Positions 7,866 to 17,979 are shown, counted from the first letter of the stretch. The stretch: DNA of 64,000 bases from Draconibacterium aestuarii (GCA_026671195.1 JAPOHD010000065.1:1-64000), one strand, 5' to 3'. The notes: generated from the letters alone by a model not told the origin. Numbers and translations: made by a program.

Positions 7866-10214
7866 TTAGAATTTTACGTTGTAGGTTATTGAAGGAATTG
7901 CTGAGCCTATGATGGAAATGCGGACAAACTGTGTTTGATTTGGATTGTCTTCATTGGCTTCAGGCGTTATAGAGTAAGCATTTCGACGGGCATAAACATT
8001 ATAAACCGAGAAATTCAAGGATTGTTTGAAGCGTCGGTGTTCATTCTTTTTAAAGTCGTAAGTGGCAGAAATATCCAGTCGGTGATACTCCGGAATACGG
8101 TTGCTGTTGCGTGCCGAATATTCGTAAATCTGGTTGTTTTGAACATTGTATTTGGCAACCGGGTACGAGGTTGGACTTCCGGTGGCAAAAACAAAGTTTG
8201 CCGCAAAATTCCAGCGTTTATTCAGTTCGTAGTTCGATACTACTGATAAGTCATGTGTGCGATCGTACGACGATGGGTAGGGATTTCCGTTATTAATACC
8301 TTCAATTTCGCGGGTGGTTTTCGACCAGGTATATCCAATCCAGCCGGTTAAATTTCCTTTCGATTTTTTCACCAATAATTCCAACCCTTTCGATTCGCCA
8401 CTTCCGTGGAGGAGTTCTGTTTCAATGGCATCGTTTAAAAACAATTCGGCACCTTCGCGGTAATCCAGTACATTTTGCATGTTTTTATAGTACAGTTCAA
8501 CCGAAGTTTCCCACATGTTATTTTTAAGGTTGTGGAAATAGCCCACTGAAACCTGGTCGACAATAAGTGGTTTTATGTAGGTGCTTGATGGTAGCCAGAT
8601 ATCGAGCGGAGTGGGAGATTGTGTATTCGTAATCAGGTGAAGGTTCTGAACCATTCGGTTGTACGACGATTTTACAGAGTTATTTGTGCCAAGCGTGTAT
8701 TTCATTCCCACACGAGGCTCGAGGTAAATAAACGCATCACCAATTTTTTCTCCTTTTTTATACGTTACAGTTTCAATAATTTCATCCTTGTTTAACTCGT
8801 CCGGATTCTGATAAATATTTACTTCTCCTTCGCCAACTTGCTGGAAATGACTTAAACGAAGTCCGTATTGAACTGTAAAACGGTCGGATATTTTTTGTTC
8901 GTTCGAAAGATACACAGCACTTTCAATTGCATTGTACCTTGCCAGTTCCAGGTCGGAAAACATCGAATTTTCACCTTCCGTTATCACTTTCCCCGGATTA
9001 AAATGGTGAAGAATACTATTGACACCAAATTTTATGGTGTTATCGGGATTAAAAAAATACGTGAAATCAGCTTTTGCATTATAGTCTCTGATTCTGGATG
9101 ACCAGTCGAAATTATCTGCACTATTTCCCGGAACTCCAAGGTTGTAATCGTAGTTGGAGAAAATACCCGATATATTCATAAAAATTTTATCGCCGAAAAT
9201 ATGATTCCAGCGTACGGTCGCAGTCGCATTTCCCCAGCGCATATACATCGATTCGCCCATTTCAAATACATCATCGCCCATATATCCCGAAATATAAATC
9301 CGGTTATTGTTGTTGATTATCAGGTTCGATTTTGCATTCAGATCGTAAAAATAAAGTTTGTTGTCCTGCAGTTCTTCCAAACCGGCAATTTTGCCTAACA
9401 CATCGTAATACGTTCTTCTTCCGGCAAGAATAAAACTCCACTTGTCTTTAATAATAGGTCCTTCGAGAGTAAGACGGCTCGAAAGATTTCCTATTCCACC
9501 ATCAAATCCAAAACGTTGTGAGTTCCCGTCTTTTTGCCTGATATCGATAACCGACGAACCTTTTCCTCCATATTCTGCCGGAATACCGCTTTTATATACT
9601 TGGATATCATTTATGGCATTGGAATTAAATACCGAAAAGAAGCCCATAAGATGAGATGCGTTGTACACCGGTGCTTCGTCAAGTAACATTAGGTTCTCGT
9701 CGGGGCCACCACCGCGAACGTATAATCCGGAACTGGCTTCTCCTCCACTCTGAATGCCCGGCAACAGCTGAATTGTTTTAATAATATCAACTTCGCCCAT
9801 AAATGCCGGTAGTTTTTTTATGGTTTTAACAGGCAGTTTGGCCATGCCCATTTCAACTCGTTCAATATTGGCATTTGCCGCTTCTCCGCTTACGATAATT
9901 TCTTCAATTTGCTTCGAACTTTCGTCTAGCGTTATCGAAATGGTTTTACTTGAAGTGGCTTCAATTTTTTGTTTCATTGTTTCGTATCCGATAAAGGATA
10001 CTTGTAGAGAGTACATGCCCGAGGGAATAGTTAGCGAATAAAATCCGTAGGCATTTGAGGCAGTTCCTTGTTTAAGTTCTTCCACATAAACCGTGGCTCC
10101 AATTAAAGCTTCACCGTTTGAAGCATCTTTTAAATAACCACTGAGGGTAACATTTTGTGCCACTGCAGCGGAGGTAAGTCCCAACCACAGCAATAGCAAA
10201 GTAAATCTTTTCAT
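7866..10214 (-). CDS. TonB-dependent receptor with carboxypeptidase-like N-domain, copy B
   Basis: 782 aa, the same length and domain order as copy A: signal peptide, CarboxypepD_reg-like domain (about 21-105), plug (LYVRGGGPDENLMLLDEAPVYN), beta-barrel and final ITYNVKF. Differences from copy A are scattered, with most in the N-terminal domain and in barrel segments likely to form loops. This pattern fits a tandem duplication followed by diversification of the ligand or expression. It heads its own operon, with a plausible promoter upstream (10252-10284). Confidence 0.88.
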   Translation of the reverse strand: MKRFTLLLLWLGLTSAAVAQNVTLSGYLKDASNGEALIGATVYVEELKQGTASNAYGFYSLTIPSGMYSLQVSFIGYETMKQKIEATSSKTISITLDESSKQIEEIIVSGEAANANIERVEMGMAKLPVKTIKKLPAFMGEVDIIKTIQLLPGIQSGGEASSGLYVRGGGPDENLMLLDEAPVYNASHLMGFFSVFNSNAINDIQVYKSGIPAEYGGKGSSVIDIRQKDGNSQRFGFDGGIGNLSSRLTLEGPIIKDKWSFILAGRRTYYDVLGKIAGLEELQDNKLYFYDLNAKSNLIINNNNRIYISGYMGDDVFEMGESMYMRWGNATATVRWNHIFGDKIFMNISGIFSNYDYNLGVPGNSADNFDWSSRIRDYNAKADFTYFFNPDNTIKFGVNSILHHFNPGKVITEGENSMFSDLELARYNAIESAVYLSNEQKISDRFTVQYGLRLSHFQQVGEGEVNIYQNPDELNKDEIIETVTYKKGEKIGDAFIYLEPRVGMKYTLGTNNSVKSSYNRMVQNLHLITNTQSPTPLDIWLPSSTYIKPLIVDQVSVGYFHNLKNNMWETSVELYYKNMQNVLDYREGAELFLNDAIETELLHGSGESKGLELLVKKSKGNLTGWIGYTWSKTTREIEGINNGNPYPSSYDRTHDLSVVSNYELNKRWNFAANFVFATGSPTSYPVAKYNVQNNQIYEYSARNSNRIPEYHRLDISATYDFKKNEHRRFKQSLNFSVYNVYARRNAYSITPEANEDNPNQTQFVRISIIGSAIPSITYNVKF

Positions 10215-10251
10215 GTTAGTTTTTGTTTTCTGTTTTTGTTTTCGACAATGC

Positions 10252-10284
10252 TAAAAGTACATTTTGCCAGTTTACTAAAACAAA
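10252..10284 (-). promoter_or_regulatory. Predicted Bacteroidota promoter for receptor operon B
   Basis: On the minus strand a -33 box TTTG (complement of 10281-10284) is followed, after 21 bp, by TACTTTTA (complement of 10252-10259), one mismatch from the -7 consensus TAnnTTTG. It lies about 40 bp before the start codon of receptor copy B. Confidence 0.5.
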
Positions 10285-10418
10285 TTTATCCGATCAAGCA
10301 GGTAAATCTATCGGTAAACAGGAGATCTTTTGCAGCTTGTTAAATTATTCAGGAATAATGACAAGTTCGAAAAGCGAAAGTTGCACGAATATTCGAAAAA
10401 GCAGTAAGATGCTGAAAG

Positions 10419-11630
10419 TTAATCAGTAATGATGAGTTTTTGATTTAGGGAAGAGCCTTCATATGTAACCTTAACCAGATAAACTCCGCTTTTCAATGCT
10501 GAAACATCAATAAAATCGAGTGGATTGTTTATATTTTCCCGGGAAATTAATTTCCCTTTAAGTGTATAAATATCCAGGTTAACAGTAGTATTCATCTTTA
10601 TTTGCGGGAGAATGATTTTGAATTTACTTTTTACAGGATTTGGATAAATGAAATGAACAGGGGTTAGTACTTTATTTGAAAAATCGCGCCAGTCGCGTAT
10701 CCCATTTCTGTTAGAATCAGGAAGGGGAGACTTACTTCCTGTTGCATTGTATCCCTTTAACCAACAATCTACAGTATCAAAAGCATCGTCCAGTCCATCT
10801 CCATCCTGGTCAGAATGATGTCGATCCATTTCTGCAATGCCATCATGGTTTAAATCAAAAGCTTCAATAATATCACTTATCCCATCGTCGTCGCTATCGG
10901 GATCCAGCATATCTGGAACTCCGTCTTGATTTGTATCTTCCGGAGAATAATAAATACCACTGATTAAAGTATCGTAGGCATCATCCATACCATTCTTGTT
11001 TACATCTTCATTAAATGGAGCAACGTAGAAAAATTCAGACTGCCACTCTATATTATCTGTAATTCCGTCATTGTCGCTGTCAATATCGTAACAATCGGCT
11101 ATCATGTCATTATCCGAATCCAGAAATCCACCTCCTTCAGCCAGATCTGTCAAGCCATCATTATCGTTATCAATGTCAATATCGTCTGGAATCTGGTCGC
11201 AATCACGATCGGGTAATACCTTGATTATTACGGAAGCTACATCTTTAAACTCGCTGTCGGTTTGTTCGGTAATATAATATTGGAAATCTATCTCTCCTTC
11301 AAATTTATCTGGTAGTTCAAGAGTGAAGTTGCCATCGGGAGTGATGGAAAATTTTCCAATTTGTGGAGTAACGGCAAAATAGATAAGTAATTCATCTCCG
11401 TTTGGATCGAAATCGTTGGCCAGTATATTTCCGGCTACAATTGGATTACAGTCGTTTGCATGAATAAATGTATCGTTTCTGGCAATGGGAGGAATATTAA
11501 ATGGTTCTGATATACATTGAATCTTAGTATCAGGATTGAATTCATAAACAGGGTACCCGGCAATTGCATTGCAATAAAGGAATACCAAAGTCAGGGTTTG
11601 CACAAATCCAATACTAGCGATCTTATTCAT
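10419..11630 (-). CDS. Secreted protein with calcium-binding type-3 repeats and T9SS sorting domain
   Basis: 403 aa. A signal peptide (about 1-24) is followed by a cadherin-like/Ig-like beta domain (about 47-137, PPIARNDTF...ILANDFDPNGDELLI) and then many thrombospondin type-3-like acidic repeats (about 140-320) of the D-x-D-x-D-G-(I/L)-x-D type, such as DIDNDNDGLTD, DSDNDGITD and DSDDDGISD, which bind calcium. The C-terminal domain (about 328-403) begins YPNPVKSKF and ends GVYLVKVTYEGSSLNQKLIITD-like, the type A sorting signal of the T9SS. It is therefore exported across the outer membrane and anchored or released. No enzymatic domain is visible; an adhesin or matrix role is a guess. Confidence 0.8.
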   Translation of the reverse strand: MNKIASIGFVQTLTLVFLYCNAIAGYPVYEFNPDTKIQCISEPFNIPPIARNDTFIHANDCNPIVAGNILANDFDPNGDELLIYFAVTPQIGKFSITPDGNFTLELPDKFEGEIDFQYYITEQTDSEFKDVASVIIKVLPDRDCDQIPDDIDIDNDNDGLTDLAEGGGFLDSDNDMIADCYDIDSDNDGITDNIEWQSEFFYVAPFNEDVNKNGMDDAYDTLISGIYYSPEDTNQDGVPDMLDPDSDDDGISDIIEAFDLNHDGIAEMDRHHSDQDGDGLDDAFDTVDCWLKGYNATGSKSPLPDSNRNGIRDWRDFSNKVLTPVHFIYPNPVKSKFKIILPQIKMNTTVNLDIYTLKGKLISRENINNPLDFIDVSALKSGVYLVKVTYEGSSLNQKLIITD

Positions 11631-12111
11631 CTTTAAGTTGTTACCATCAAAGTTAATGCAGACCTATGTGTGAAGCGTATTTTTTATTCTGATATTTAGG
11701 GTGTTATGCGTTTATATTATTTCAGATAGACTGTGGGGCGGTAAGGATATTTCCTTACCGATACTCAGTATTTTGATACACCTGATAAGTATTCTGTACT
11801 TTTTTTCAGATAAATGTGCGACCGAGTTAAGAGATAGAACGATGAAAATTATCTGAGAAATGTTGCAATCAAACGATAACTGTTAAATTTCGGAAAAAGG
11901 ATTTTAGAGGTTTTGAACCAGTGATACTTAAATTCTCGTAAATTAAGCTATTGAAATAATGGGTTTACTGTACTGAAAATAAGAATAAAGAGATTTTTTT
12001 TTGAAAATTCATTGATGTTTACGATATTCATCGCAAATTTCATATTGTGAAAAAGACAAAAAGAAAAATTCAGACAATTAAAACACTTGAGTAAAATTAA
12101 TAAAGCCAACA
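11631..12111. other. Divergent intergenic region before the mannan operon
   Basis: About 480 bp, AT-rich, separating the T9SS protein gene (minus) from the GH130 gene (plus). No open frame of note. It should carry both promoters, but I found no clean TTTG/TAnnTTTG pair. The only marked structure is the inverted repeat at 11739-11760, listed separately. Confidence 0.6.
11739..11760. promoter_or_regulatory. Perfect 9-bp inverted repeat, 4-base loop
   Basis: CGGTAAGGA (11739-11747) and TCCTTACCG (11752-11760) are exact complements around TATT. It lies about 110 bp upstream of the T9SS gene start and 350 bp before the mannan operon. It could be an operator or a short hairpin. A related, weaker motif, TTCCTTACG..GTAAG, occurs in the susC intergenic region near 45400. 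Confidence 0.45.
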
Positions 12112-13296
12112 ATGAACGAGCTATTCAAAAACCGATTAGAAAAGGTAAAAATCGATTTTTATGCATTGACTGAGAGAAAGAACGAAAAATTATTTTCAAT
12201 AAACGGAATTTACAATCGTTATAAGAATCCAGTTGTTACACGCCAGCACATCCCTTTACACTGGCGTTTTGATTTAAACCCGGAAACCAATCCGAACTTT
12301 ATGGAACGCATCGGTTTTAACGCTGCTTTTAATGCAGGCGCCATTAAGTTAGGTGATAAATATATTATAGTGGTTCGGGTGGAAGGGAACGACCGCAAAT
12401 CGTTCTTTGCCATTGCAGAAAGTCCAAACGGAATCGATAATTTCCGTTTTTGGGATAAGCCAATAACATTGCCGCAAAACCAAAAACCGGATACAAACGT
12501 ATACGATATGCGTTTGACTAAACACGACGACGGCTGGATTTATGGCGTGTTTTGCACCGAACGGAAAGATCCTTCTGCACCTGAAGGCGATACTTCAACT
12601 GCAATGGCCGAAGCCGGAATTGCACGTACCAAAGATTTAATTACCTGGGAGCGTTTGCCCGACCTGATTTCTACCACCGGACAACAACGTAATGTGGTTC
12701 TTTTCCCTCATTTAATTGATGGGGAATATGCCTTTTATACGCGTCCACAAGATGGTTTTATCGATACAGGGAAAGGAGGTGGAATTGGTTTTGGGTTGTC
12801 GGAAACCATTGAAAACCCGGAGGTAAAAGAAGAAGTAATTGTTGATGCAAAAACATATCATACCATTTACGAGGTAAAAAACGGCCTTGGTCCTGCTCCG
12901 CTTAAAACCCCGCACGGTTGGTTGCAACTGGCTCATGGTGTGCGAAATACTGCTGCCGGTTTGCGCTATACTTTGTACATGTTTATGACCGACCTGGAAA
13001 AACCCTGGATTGTAACGCACAAGCCTCACGGACATTTTATTGCTCCTCTTGCAGAAGAAAGGGTGGGCGACGTGTCAAATGTTGTTTTCTCGAATGGTTG
13101 GATTGAAGATGAGGATGGAACTGTTTTTATCTACTATGCTTCATCGGATACACGCATGCATGTGGCTACATCAACGATCGACAAGCTGGTTGATTATTGT
13201 ATGAATTCACCACAGGATAAATTGCATTCACATCTATCCGTTCAAACCATTAACGAGTTGGTTGATGCGAACAAAAATTTCATGAATTTATTGTAA
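12112..13296 (+). CDS. 4-O-beta-D-mannosyl-D-glucose phosphorylase (GH130)
   Basis: 394 aa cytosolic enzyme, GH130 subfamily 1. Reversibly phosphorolyses mannosyl-beta-1,4-glucose to mannose-1-phosphate and glucose. Visible hallmarks are the N-terminal [15 protein letters not shown], the five-bladed propeller signature and the general acid Asp 132 in NVYDMR, matching the catalytic Asp of the Bacteroides fragilis enzyme. No signal peptide. It starts the operon with a 2-epimerase, a symporter and a mannanase, the gene set known for the B. fragilis mannan pathway, which supports the mannosylglucose rather than mannobiose specificity. Confidence 0.93.
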   Translation: MNELFKNRLEKVKIDFYALTERKNEKLFSINGIYNRYKNPVVTRQHIPLHWRFDLNPETNPNFMERIGFNAAFNAGAIKLGDKYIIVVRVEGNDRKSFFAIAESPNGIDNFRFWDKPITLPQNQKPDTNVYDMRLTKHDDGWIYGVFCTERKDPSAPEGDTSTAMAEAGIARTKDLITWERLPDLISTTGQQRNVVLFPHLIDGEYAFYTRPQDGFIDTGKGGGIGFGLSETIENPEVKEEVIVDAKTYHTIYEVKNGLGPAPLKTPHGWLQLAHGVRNTAAGLRYTLYMFMTDLEKPWIVTHKPHGHFIAPLAEERVGDVSNVVFSNGWIEDEDGTVFIYYASSDTRMHVATSTIDKLVDYCMNSPQDKLHSHLSVQTINELVDANKNFMNLL

Positions 13297-13373
13297 AAGA
13301 AAATTCGACTTACTAAATTTTAGTACTGCTTCATTTTAAGGAAGTTGGTGCTGAAATAACTTAAAATAGAGCA

Positions 13374-14576
13374 ATGACACTTAAAACTGTTTTCGATAAA
13401 TTATCAGAAGAGATGATTCTTGAATTGGAGAGTATTCTCGAATTTTGGAGTAACCACTCGGTTGATAATCAACACGGTGGTTTTGTGGGGCAAATTGATC
13501 ATTATGGAAAAATTAATCTGGAGGCATCGAAAGGCGCTGTTTTAAATACACGGCTTCTATGGACATTTTCTGCTGCGTGCCGGATGATCGGGTCCAAAAA
13601 ATTGGAAATGCTGGCAACACGAGCTTTTGAATATCTTTTGCTAAACTTTTGGGACAAGGAAAATGGTGGTTTGTTTTGGAAGATCGATTGTAACGGAAAA
13701 CCATTGAATACAAGAAAACAAGCTTATGCCCAGGGATTTGGCGTTTACGCCTTGTCGGAATATTACCTTGCAACCGGAAATACTGAAAGCCTGGATTATG
13801 CCAAAAAACTCTTCCGGATTATTGAAGAACGTTTCCGCGATACCGATAAAGGAGGATATACTGAGGCGCTGGATAAAGAATGGAAACCATTGGCAGATAT
13901 GCGTTTAAGCGAAAGGGATGCCAATTATCCGAAGTCGATGAACACGCACCTTCACATTCTTGAACCTTACACAAATTTGTACAGGGTCTGGAAAAATGAG
14001 GAGGTAAAAGAAAGTATTCTTCATTTGCTCGATGTTTTTCAAACCAAAATTGTGAATGCCGAAACCGGTCATTTCAATCTGTTTTTTGAGATGGACTGGA
14101 CATGCAGAAGCGAGATTGTTTCTTATGGCCACGATATTGAGGGAGCTTGGTTGTTACACGAAGCGGCGCACGAGATTTCAGCGTCGGATATCATAAAAAG
14201 CATTCAGGAAACGGCTTTAAAACTGGTGGACGTTACTTTGGACGAAGGTAGAGATGCCGATGGTTCGCTGTTTAACGAGAGGGAAAGAGATCACCTGGAT
14301 ACCGACAAACACTGGTGGCCACAGGCCGAAGCAATGGTTGGATTAATGGATGCCTGGGAAATCAGTAAAAACGATGCCTATATTCACGAAATTGAGCGCA
14401 TTTGGAAATTTGTTAAAGAAAATGTGATTGATTACGAAAATGGTGAATGGTATGGAAGAGTCGACATAAATAAAAATGCTATACCAGAAAATAAAGTAGG
14501 TTTTTGGAAATGCCCTTATCACAACACCCGGGCAATGATCGAGTTGATCACGCGATTTAAAAAGCAACTCGATTAG
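13374..14576 (+). CDS. Cellobiose/mannobiose 2-epimerase (AGE family)
   Basis: 400 aa (alpha/alpha)6-barrel enzyme. Converts beta-1,4-mannobiose to mannosylglucose so that the upstream phosphorylase can cleave it. It matches cellobiose 2-epimerases rather than GlcNAc/ManNAc epimerases: SMNTHLHILEPYTNLYRVW (188-206), SYGHDIEGAWLL with catalytic His 253, DKHWWPQAEA (311-320) and CPYHNTRA with His 383. The two histidines correspond to the acid/base pair of known cellobiose 2-epimerases. No signal peptide, so cytosolic. It lies 77 bp after the phosphorylase gene. Confidence 0.92.
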   Translation: MTLKTVFDKLSEEMILELESILEFWSNHSVDNQHGGFVGQIDHYGKINLEASKGAVLNTRLLWTFSAACRMIGSKKLEMLATRAFEYLLLNFWDKENGGLFWKIDCNGKPLNTRKQAYAQGFGVYALSEYYLATGNTESLDYAKKLFRIIEERFRDTDKGGYTEALDKEWKPLADMRLSERDANYPKSMNTHLHILEPYTNLYRVWKNEEVKESILHLLDVFQTKIVNAETGHFNLFFEMDWTCRSEIVSYGHDIEGAWLLHEAAHEISASDIIKSIQETALKLVDVTLDEGRDADGSLFNERERDHLDTDKHWWPQAEAMVGLMDAWEISKNDAYIHEIERIWKFVKENVIDYENGEWYGRVDINKNAIPENKVGFWKCPYHNTRAMIELITRFKKQLD

Positions 14577-14623
14577 ATTTTTCATCCGGATTATCCAACT
14601 TCTTCTTAATTCAAACTTAAAAT

Positions 14624-16000
14624 ATGACTAATAAAATAACATTTAAAGAGAATGTAGGTTATGGATTTGGCGATTTTGCCTCTTCCATGTTTTGGAAGCT
14701 TTTTTCCATGTTTCTGATGATTTTTTATACCGATGTAGTTGAGTTATCACCTGCATCGGTAGGTACAATGTTTCTACTTACAAGGCTTTGGGATGGGTTA
14801 AACGATCCAATTATGGGAATAATTGCCGATCGCACCAATACTCGCCAGGGAAAATTCAGGCCGTATTTGTTGTGGGGGGCGATCCCTTTTGCTGTGGTTG
14901 GGGTTTTAACATTCTCGACACCAAATTTTGGTCCCTCGGGGAAACTTATTTATGCATACATCACCTACACCATGATGATGATTGTTTATACGGCTGTTAA
15001 TGTACCTTATTCATCGTTAATGGGAGTTATGACATCTGATACAAAAGAGCGAACTTCTCTGGCTTCATTCCGTTTTATTGGTGCTTATTCAGGAGGGATT
15101 GTTATGACGGCTTCGGTTCCTTATCTTCTCGATTATTTTAGTAATATAGGAGTAAATACTGCGAAAAGTTACCAATATACGGTAACGATTTATGCAATCT
15201 TGGCTGCGTTCTTTTTTATTATGACCTTTTTGTGGACCAAAGAACGTGTAAAGCCAAGCAACGTAAAATCATCAATCTGGGCAGATTTAAAAGATCTTGG
15301 AAAAAATAACCAGTGGTTTATCATGTTAGGGGCTGGAATTGCGGTTCTTATTTTCAACTCCCTGCGCGATGGAAGCATCATGTACTATTTTAAGTACTAT
15401 GTAAAAGACCAGACCATACCGTTTATTGGCGAAGTACAGTGGGATAAACTGGCCGGTGCATACATGACTATTTGGCTGGCAACAAATATGCTTGGAGTAC
15501 TGTTGGCAAAGCCGGTTTCGGCTCGCTTTGGAAAGAAAGTAACTTTTATTGGTGCCATGGTTTTGGCCTCCGTTTTTAGTTTGTTGCTGTATGTTTTGAA
15601 ACCGCATCAGATCAACCTGATTTTTGGACTGAATATATTTATCGGGATGACCGCCGGAATTGTTTTACCACTAATCTGGTCGATGTATGCCGACATTTCC
15701 GATTACTCGGAATGGAAAACAGGACGACGTGCAACCGGATTGGTGTTCTCGTCATCGTCGATGTCGCAAAAAATGGGATGGACACTTGGAGGAGCTGTTA
15801 CCGGATGGTTGCTTGCAGCCTACGGATTTGAAGCCAATGCCGAACAGTCGGTTGAATCGTTAAAAGGAATCCGGTTGATGATCAGTTTTTATCCGGCTCT
15901 TGGGGCAGCACTGTCTGCAGGCTTCCTGTTGTTGTACAAACTTACCGATAAGTACATGCTAAAAGTTACGGAAGAATTGTCAAAACAACGGTTGAAATAA
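14624..16000 (+). CDS. GPH-type sugar:cation symporter (MFS)
   Basis: 458 aa with about 12 transmembrane helices, in the glycoside-pentoside-hexuronide family (MelB-like). Typical early features are FGDFASSMFWKLFSMFLMIFYTDV and the loop LTRLWDGLNDPIMGIIADRT, which contains the conserved Asp residues for cation coupling. Its place between the epimerase and the mannanase, and the equivalent gene in B. fragilis, make mannobiose or short manno-oligosaccharide uptake across the inner membrane the likely role. Confidence 0.88.
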   Translation: MTNKITFKENVGYGFGDFASSMFWKLFSMFLMIFYTDVVELSPASVGTMFLLTRLWDGLNDPIMGIIADRTNTRQGKFRPYLLWGAIPFAVVGVLTFSTPNFGPSGKLIYAYITYTMMMIVYTAVNVPYSSLMGVMTSDTKERTSLASFRFIGAYSGGIVMTASVPYLLDYFSNIGVNTAKSYQYTVTIYAILAAFFFIMTFLWTKERVKPSNVKSSIWADLKDLGKNNQWFIMLGAGIAVLIFNSLRDGSIMYYFKYYVKDQTIPFIGEVQWDKLAGAYMTIWLATNMLGVLLAKPVSARFGKKVTFIGAMVLASVFSLLLYVLKPHQINLIFGLNIFIGMTAGIVLPLIWSMYADISDYSEWKTGRRATGLVFSSSSMSQKMGWTLGGAVTGWLLAAYGFEANAEQSVESLKGIRLMISFYPALGAALSAGFLLLYKLTDKYMLKVTEELSKQRLK

Positions 16001-16019
16001 TTTCAAAAATAATAAACCA

Positions 16020-17135
16020 ATGAAACAACTAGTACTGATTTTATTCGTAGTTGCGGGTTTTTCAGCCTGCAGCCCGAAAAGCGAAAATACGGGGCCGGTA
16101 CCTACCGATCCGAAGGCAACGAAAGAGACTGTAAAATTGTATCAAAGTCTTTTCGAGTTAAAGAAAAATGGAATGATGTTCGGACATCAGGATGCTTTGG
16201 CTTATGGCGAGGGTTGGTACGACGAAAAAGGCCGCTCGGATGTAAAAGAAGTTTGTGGAGATTACCCGGCGGTTTATGGCTGGGAGCTGGGACATCTTGA
16301 ACTGGCTGATGAATACAGTCTTGATTCGGTGTATTTTTACCGTATTCAGGACTGGATTAAAATTGCTTACGAGCGTGGAGGTATAAATACCATTAGCTGG
16401 CATTTGCGAAATCCGCTAACAGGAGGAACTTCGTGGGACACTTCTTCGAAAGAAGTAGTTGCATCAATTGTTCCAGGAGGAGATTACCATGCACTTTTTA
16501 AGGAGTATTTGGATCATCTTGCTGATTTTTTGGAAGGTTGCAGAACCGATGACGGAACGTATATTCCAATTCTTTTTCGCCCATTTCACGAACATACCGG
16601 TAGTTGGTTTTGGTGGGGAAAAGATTTATGTTCGGTAGAGGATTACAAAACGCTTTGGCGGTTTACGGTTGATTACCTTCAAAACGAAAAGGGGATTCAT
16701 CATTTGTTGTATACCTATTCAACCGATCGTTTTGAAACCACTGAAGGGTATTTGGAGCGTTATCCGGGTGATGAGATTGTGGATATTTTGGGATTCGATT
16801 TATACGACCGCGGTTCTTACTATCCGACAGCATTGAAAAATTGTGCCGAAAAGGTAACAAAACTGGCCGATGAAAGAGGCAAAATTGCTACTGTAAGCGA
16901 AACCGGAGGGCCTATAGCTACCAATTATGCCTGGTGGACAGAAACGGTTCTCGACATTCTGCGGCCTTACGAACTGTCGTATGTATTGGTTTGGAGAAAT
17001 CCGTTTAAACCCGCCGATCACGAAAACTTTGCACCCTCGAAAGGCAGCCCCGATTCGGAAGACTTTATAAGGTTTTATAAGGATCCTGAAACAATTTTCC
17101 AGAAAGAACTGACGAAAGGAAAAATATACGAGTAG
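16020..17135 (+). CDS. Beta-1,4-mannanase (GH26), lipoprotein
   Basis: 371 aa. The signal peptide ends with FSAC (Cys 17), so it is lipid-anchored and acts in the periplasm or on the surface. It is a single GH26 (beta/alpha)8 domain: acid/base Glu 191 in ILFRPFHEHTGSWFWWG and nucleophile Glu 294 in ATVSETGGP. It should cleave beta-mannan to mannobiose, feeding the symporter, epimerase and phosphorylase encoded just upstream. It is last in the operon, 20 bp after the symporter gene, and followed by a hairpin. No carbohydrate-binding module. Confidence 0.92.
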   Translation: MKQLVLILFVVAGFSACSPKSENTGPVPTDPKATKETVKLYQSLFELKKNGMMFGHQDALAYGEGWYDEKGRSDVKEVCGDYPAVYGWELGHLELADEYSLDSVYFYRIQDWIKIAYERGGINTISWHLRNPLTGGTSWDTSSKEVVASIVPGGDYHALFKEYLDHLADFLEGCRTDDGTYIPILFRPFHEHTGSWFWWGKDLCSVEDYKTLWRFTVDYLQNEKGIHHLLYTYSTDRFETTEGYLERYPGDEIVDILGFDLYDRGSYYPTALKNCAEKVTKLADERGKIATVSETGGPIATNYAWWTETVLDILRPYELSYVLVWRNPFKPADHENFAPSKGSPDSEDFIRFYKDPETIFQKELTKGKIYE

Positions 17136-17165
17136 AATAAACTGTAGTAAAAGTTTATATAAATT

Positions 17166-17191
17166 AAAGCCCGGTGGAAACATCGGGCTTT
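17166..17191 (+). terminator. Hairpin ending the mannan operon
   Basis: AAAGCCCG (17166-17173) pairs with CGGGCTTT (17184-17191) around a 10-base loop, 30 bp after the GH26 stop codon. The T tract is weak (TTT then GTAGGGTTATTT). Confidence 0.7.
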
Positions 17192-17947
17192 GTAGGGTTA
17201 TTTAAAGTTTATTTGTGCTAATCGAAAGTTCATAACGAAAAAAAGCTGTACCAAACAAGTTGATACTAGCTTTTAATGCCCAGTCAAACCTTTAAGGAGA
17301 AGGCTATTTGAGGATTGGGACGCGGCTTGAATAACCGGGCAATCAATTAGTATGTTTAATTCCTTTTCAATTGTATTGTTTTAAAATACCTTTCTTTCTC
17401 TTTCTTGTTTTTTAAATTTGTATTTTGCAAAAAGACAAAGTCGAATAACCTAATAATTGTATCATTTTAAAAGTAGAAATGCTTATTCAGCTAAAAATGG
17501 TTTTGTTTTAAAAAACGGCAGATAATTATTATTAATAATAATGAATATGTTATTTTGTTTTAAATTTAAAGAAATAAAATTTATTTGAAAATACCTAAAT
17601 ATATGCAATAAACAAGAGCTTTATTCGTTGTTTTGAGTTTTGAAATATTGTATAGTAAATTATTATATTGATATACAGGTAATTATATTGAGTTTAGGTT
17701 TTGTGATCTATGCCTGAGGATTTAGTTCGTCTTAAGAATCCTGATTTCAGTTTAAAATTGGTGTAACTTCACTATATGTACTAAGCAAAAAGAAATAAAA
17801 TAATCCCAAAGGCAGTACCAAAGACTCATCTTCTGTTATCTCATTTATTGTTGCCATGTGTTTCTGATATTTTGTTTTTGCGAGTGAAGTATGTAATAGT
17901 CTTAGTTGCTCTTTTCAGAGAGATATATTCAATAAATTATCAAGAGT

Positions 17948-17979
17948 GTTTTTTTAGATATTTACATTTGTTATATTTG
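17948..17979 (+). promoter_or_regulatory. Predicted promoter of the sialic-acid operon
   Basis: TATATTTG (17972-17979) is an exact match to the Bacteroidota -7 consensus TAnnTTTG. A second exact match, TACATTTG, sits just upstream (17963-17970). The -33 side (17948-17955) is T-rich rather than a clean TTTG. Transcription would begin about 30 bp before the GntR start codon. Confidence 0.5.

Noticed and set aside
13374-14576. ManNAc/GlcNAc 2-epimerase for the neighbouring sialic-acid operon
   Set aside because: Motifs (SMNTHLHILEPYTNLYRVW, SYGHDIEGAWLL, CPYHNTRA) match cellobiose 2-epimerases, and the gene is embedded in the mannan operon.
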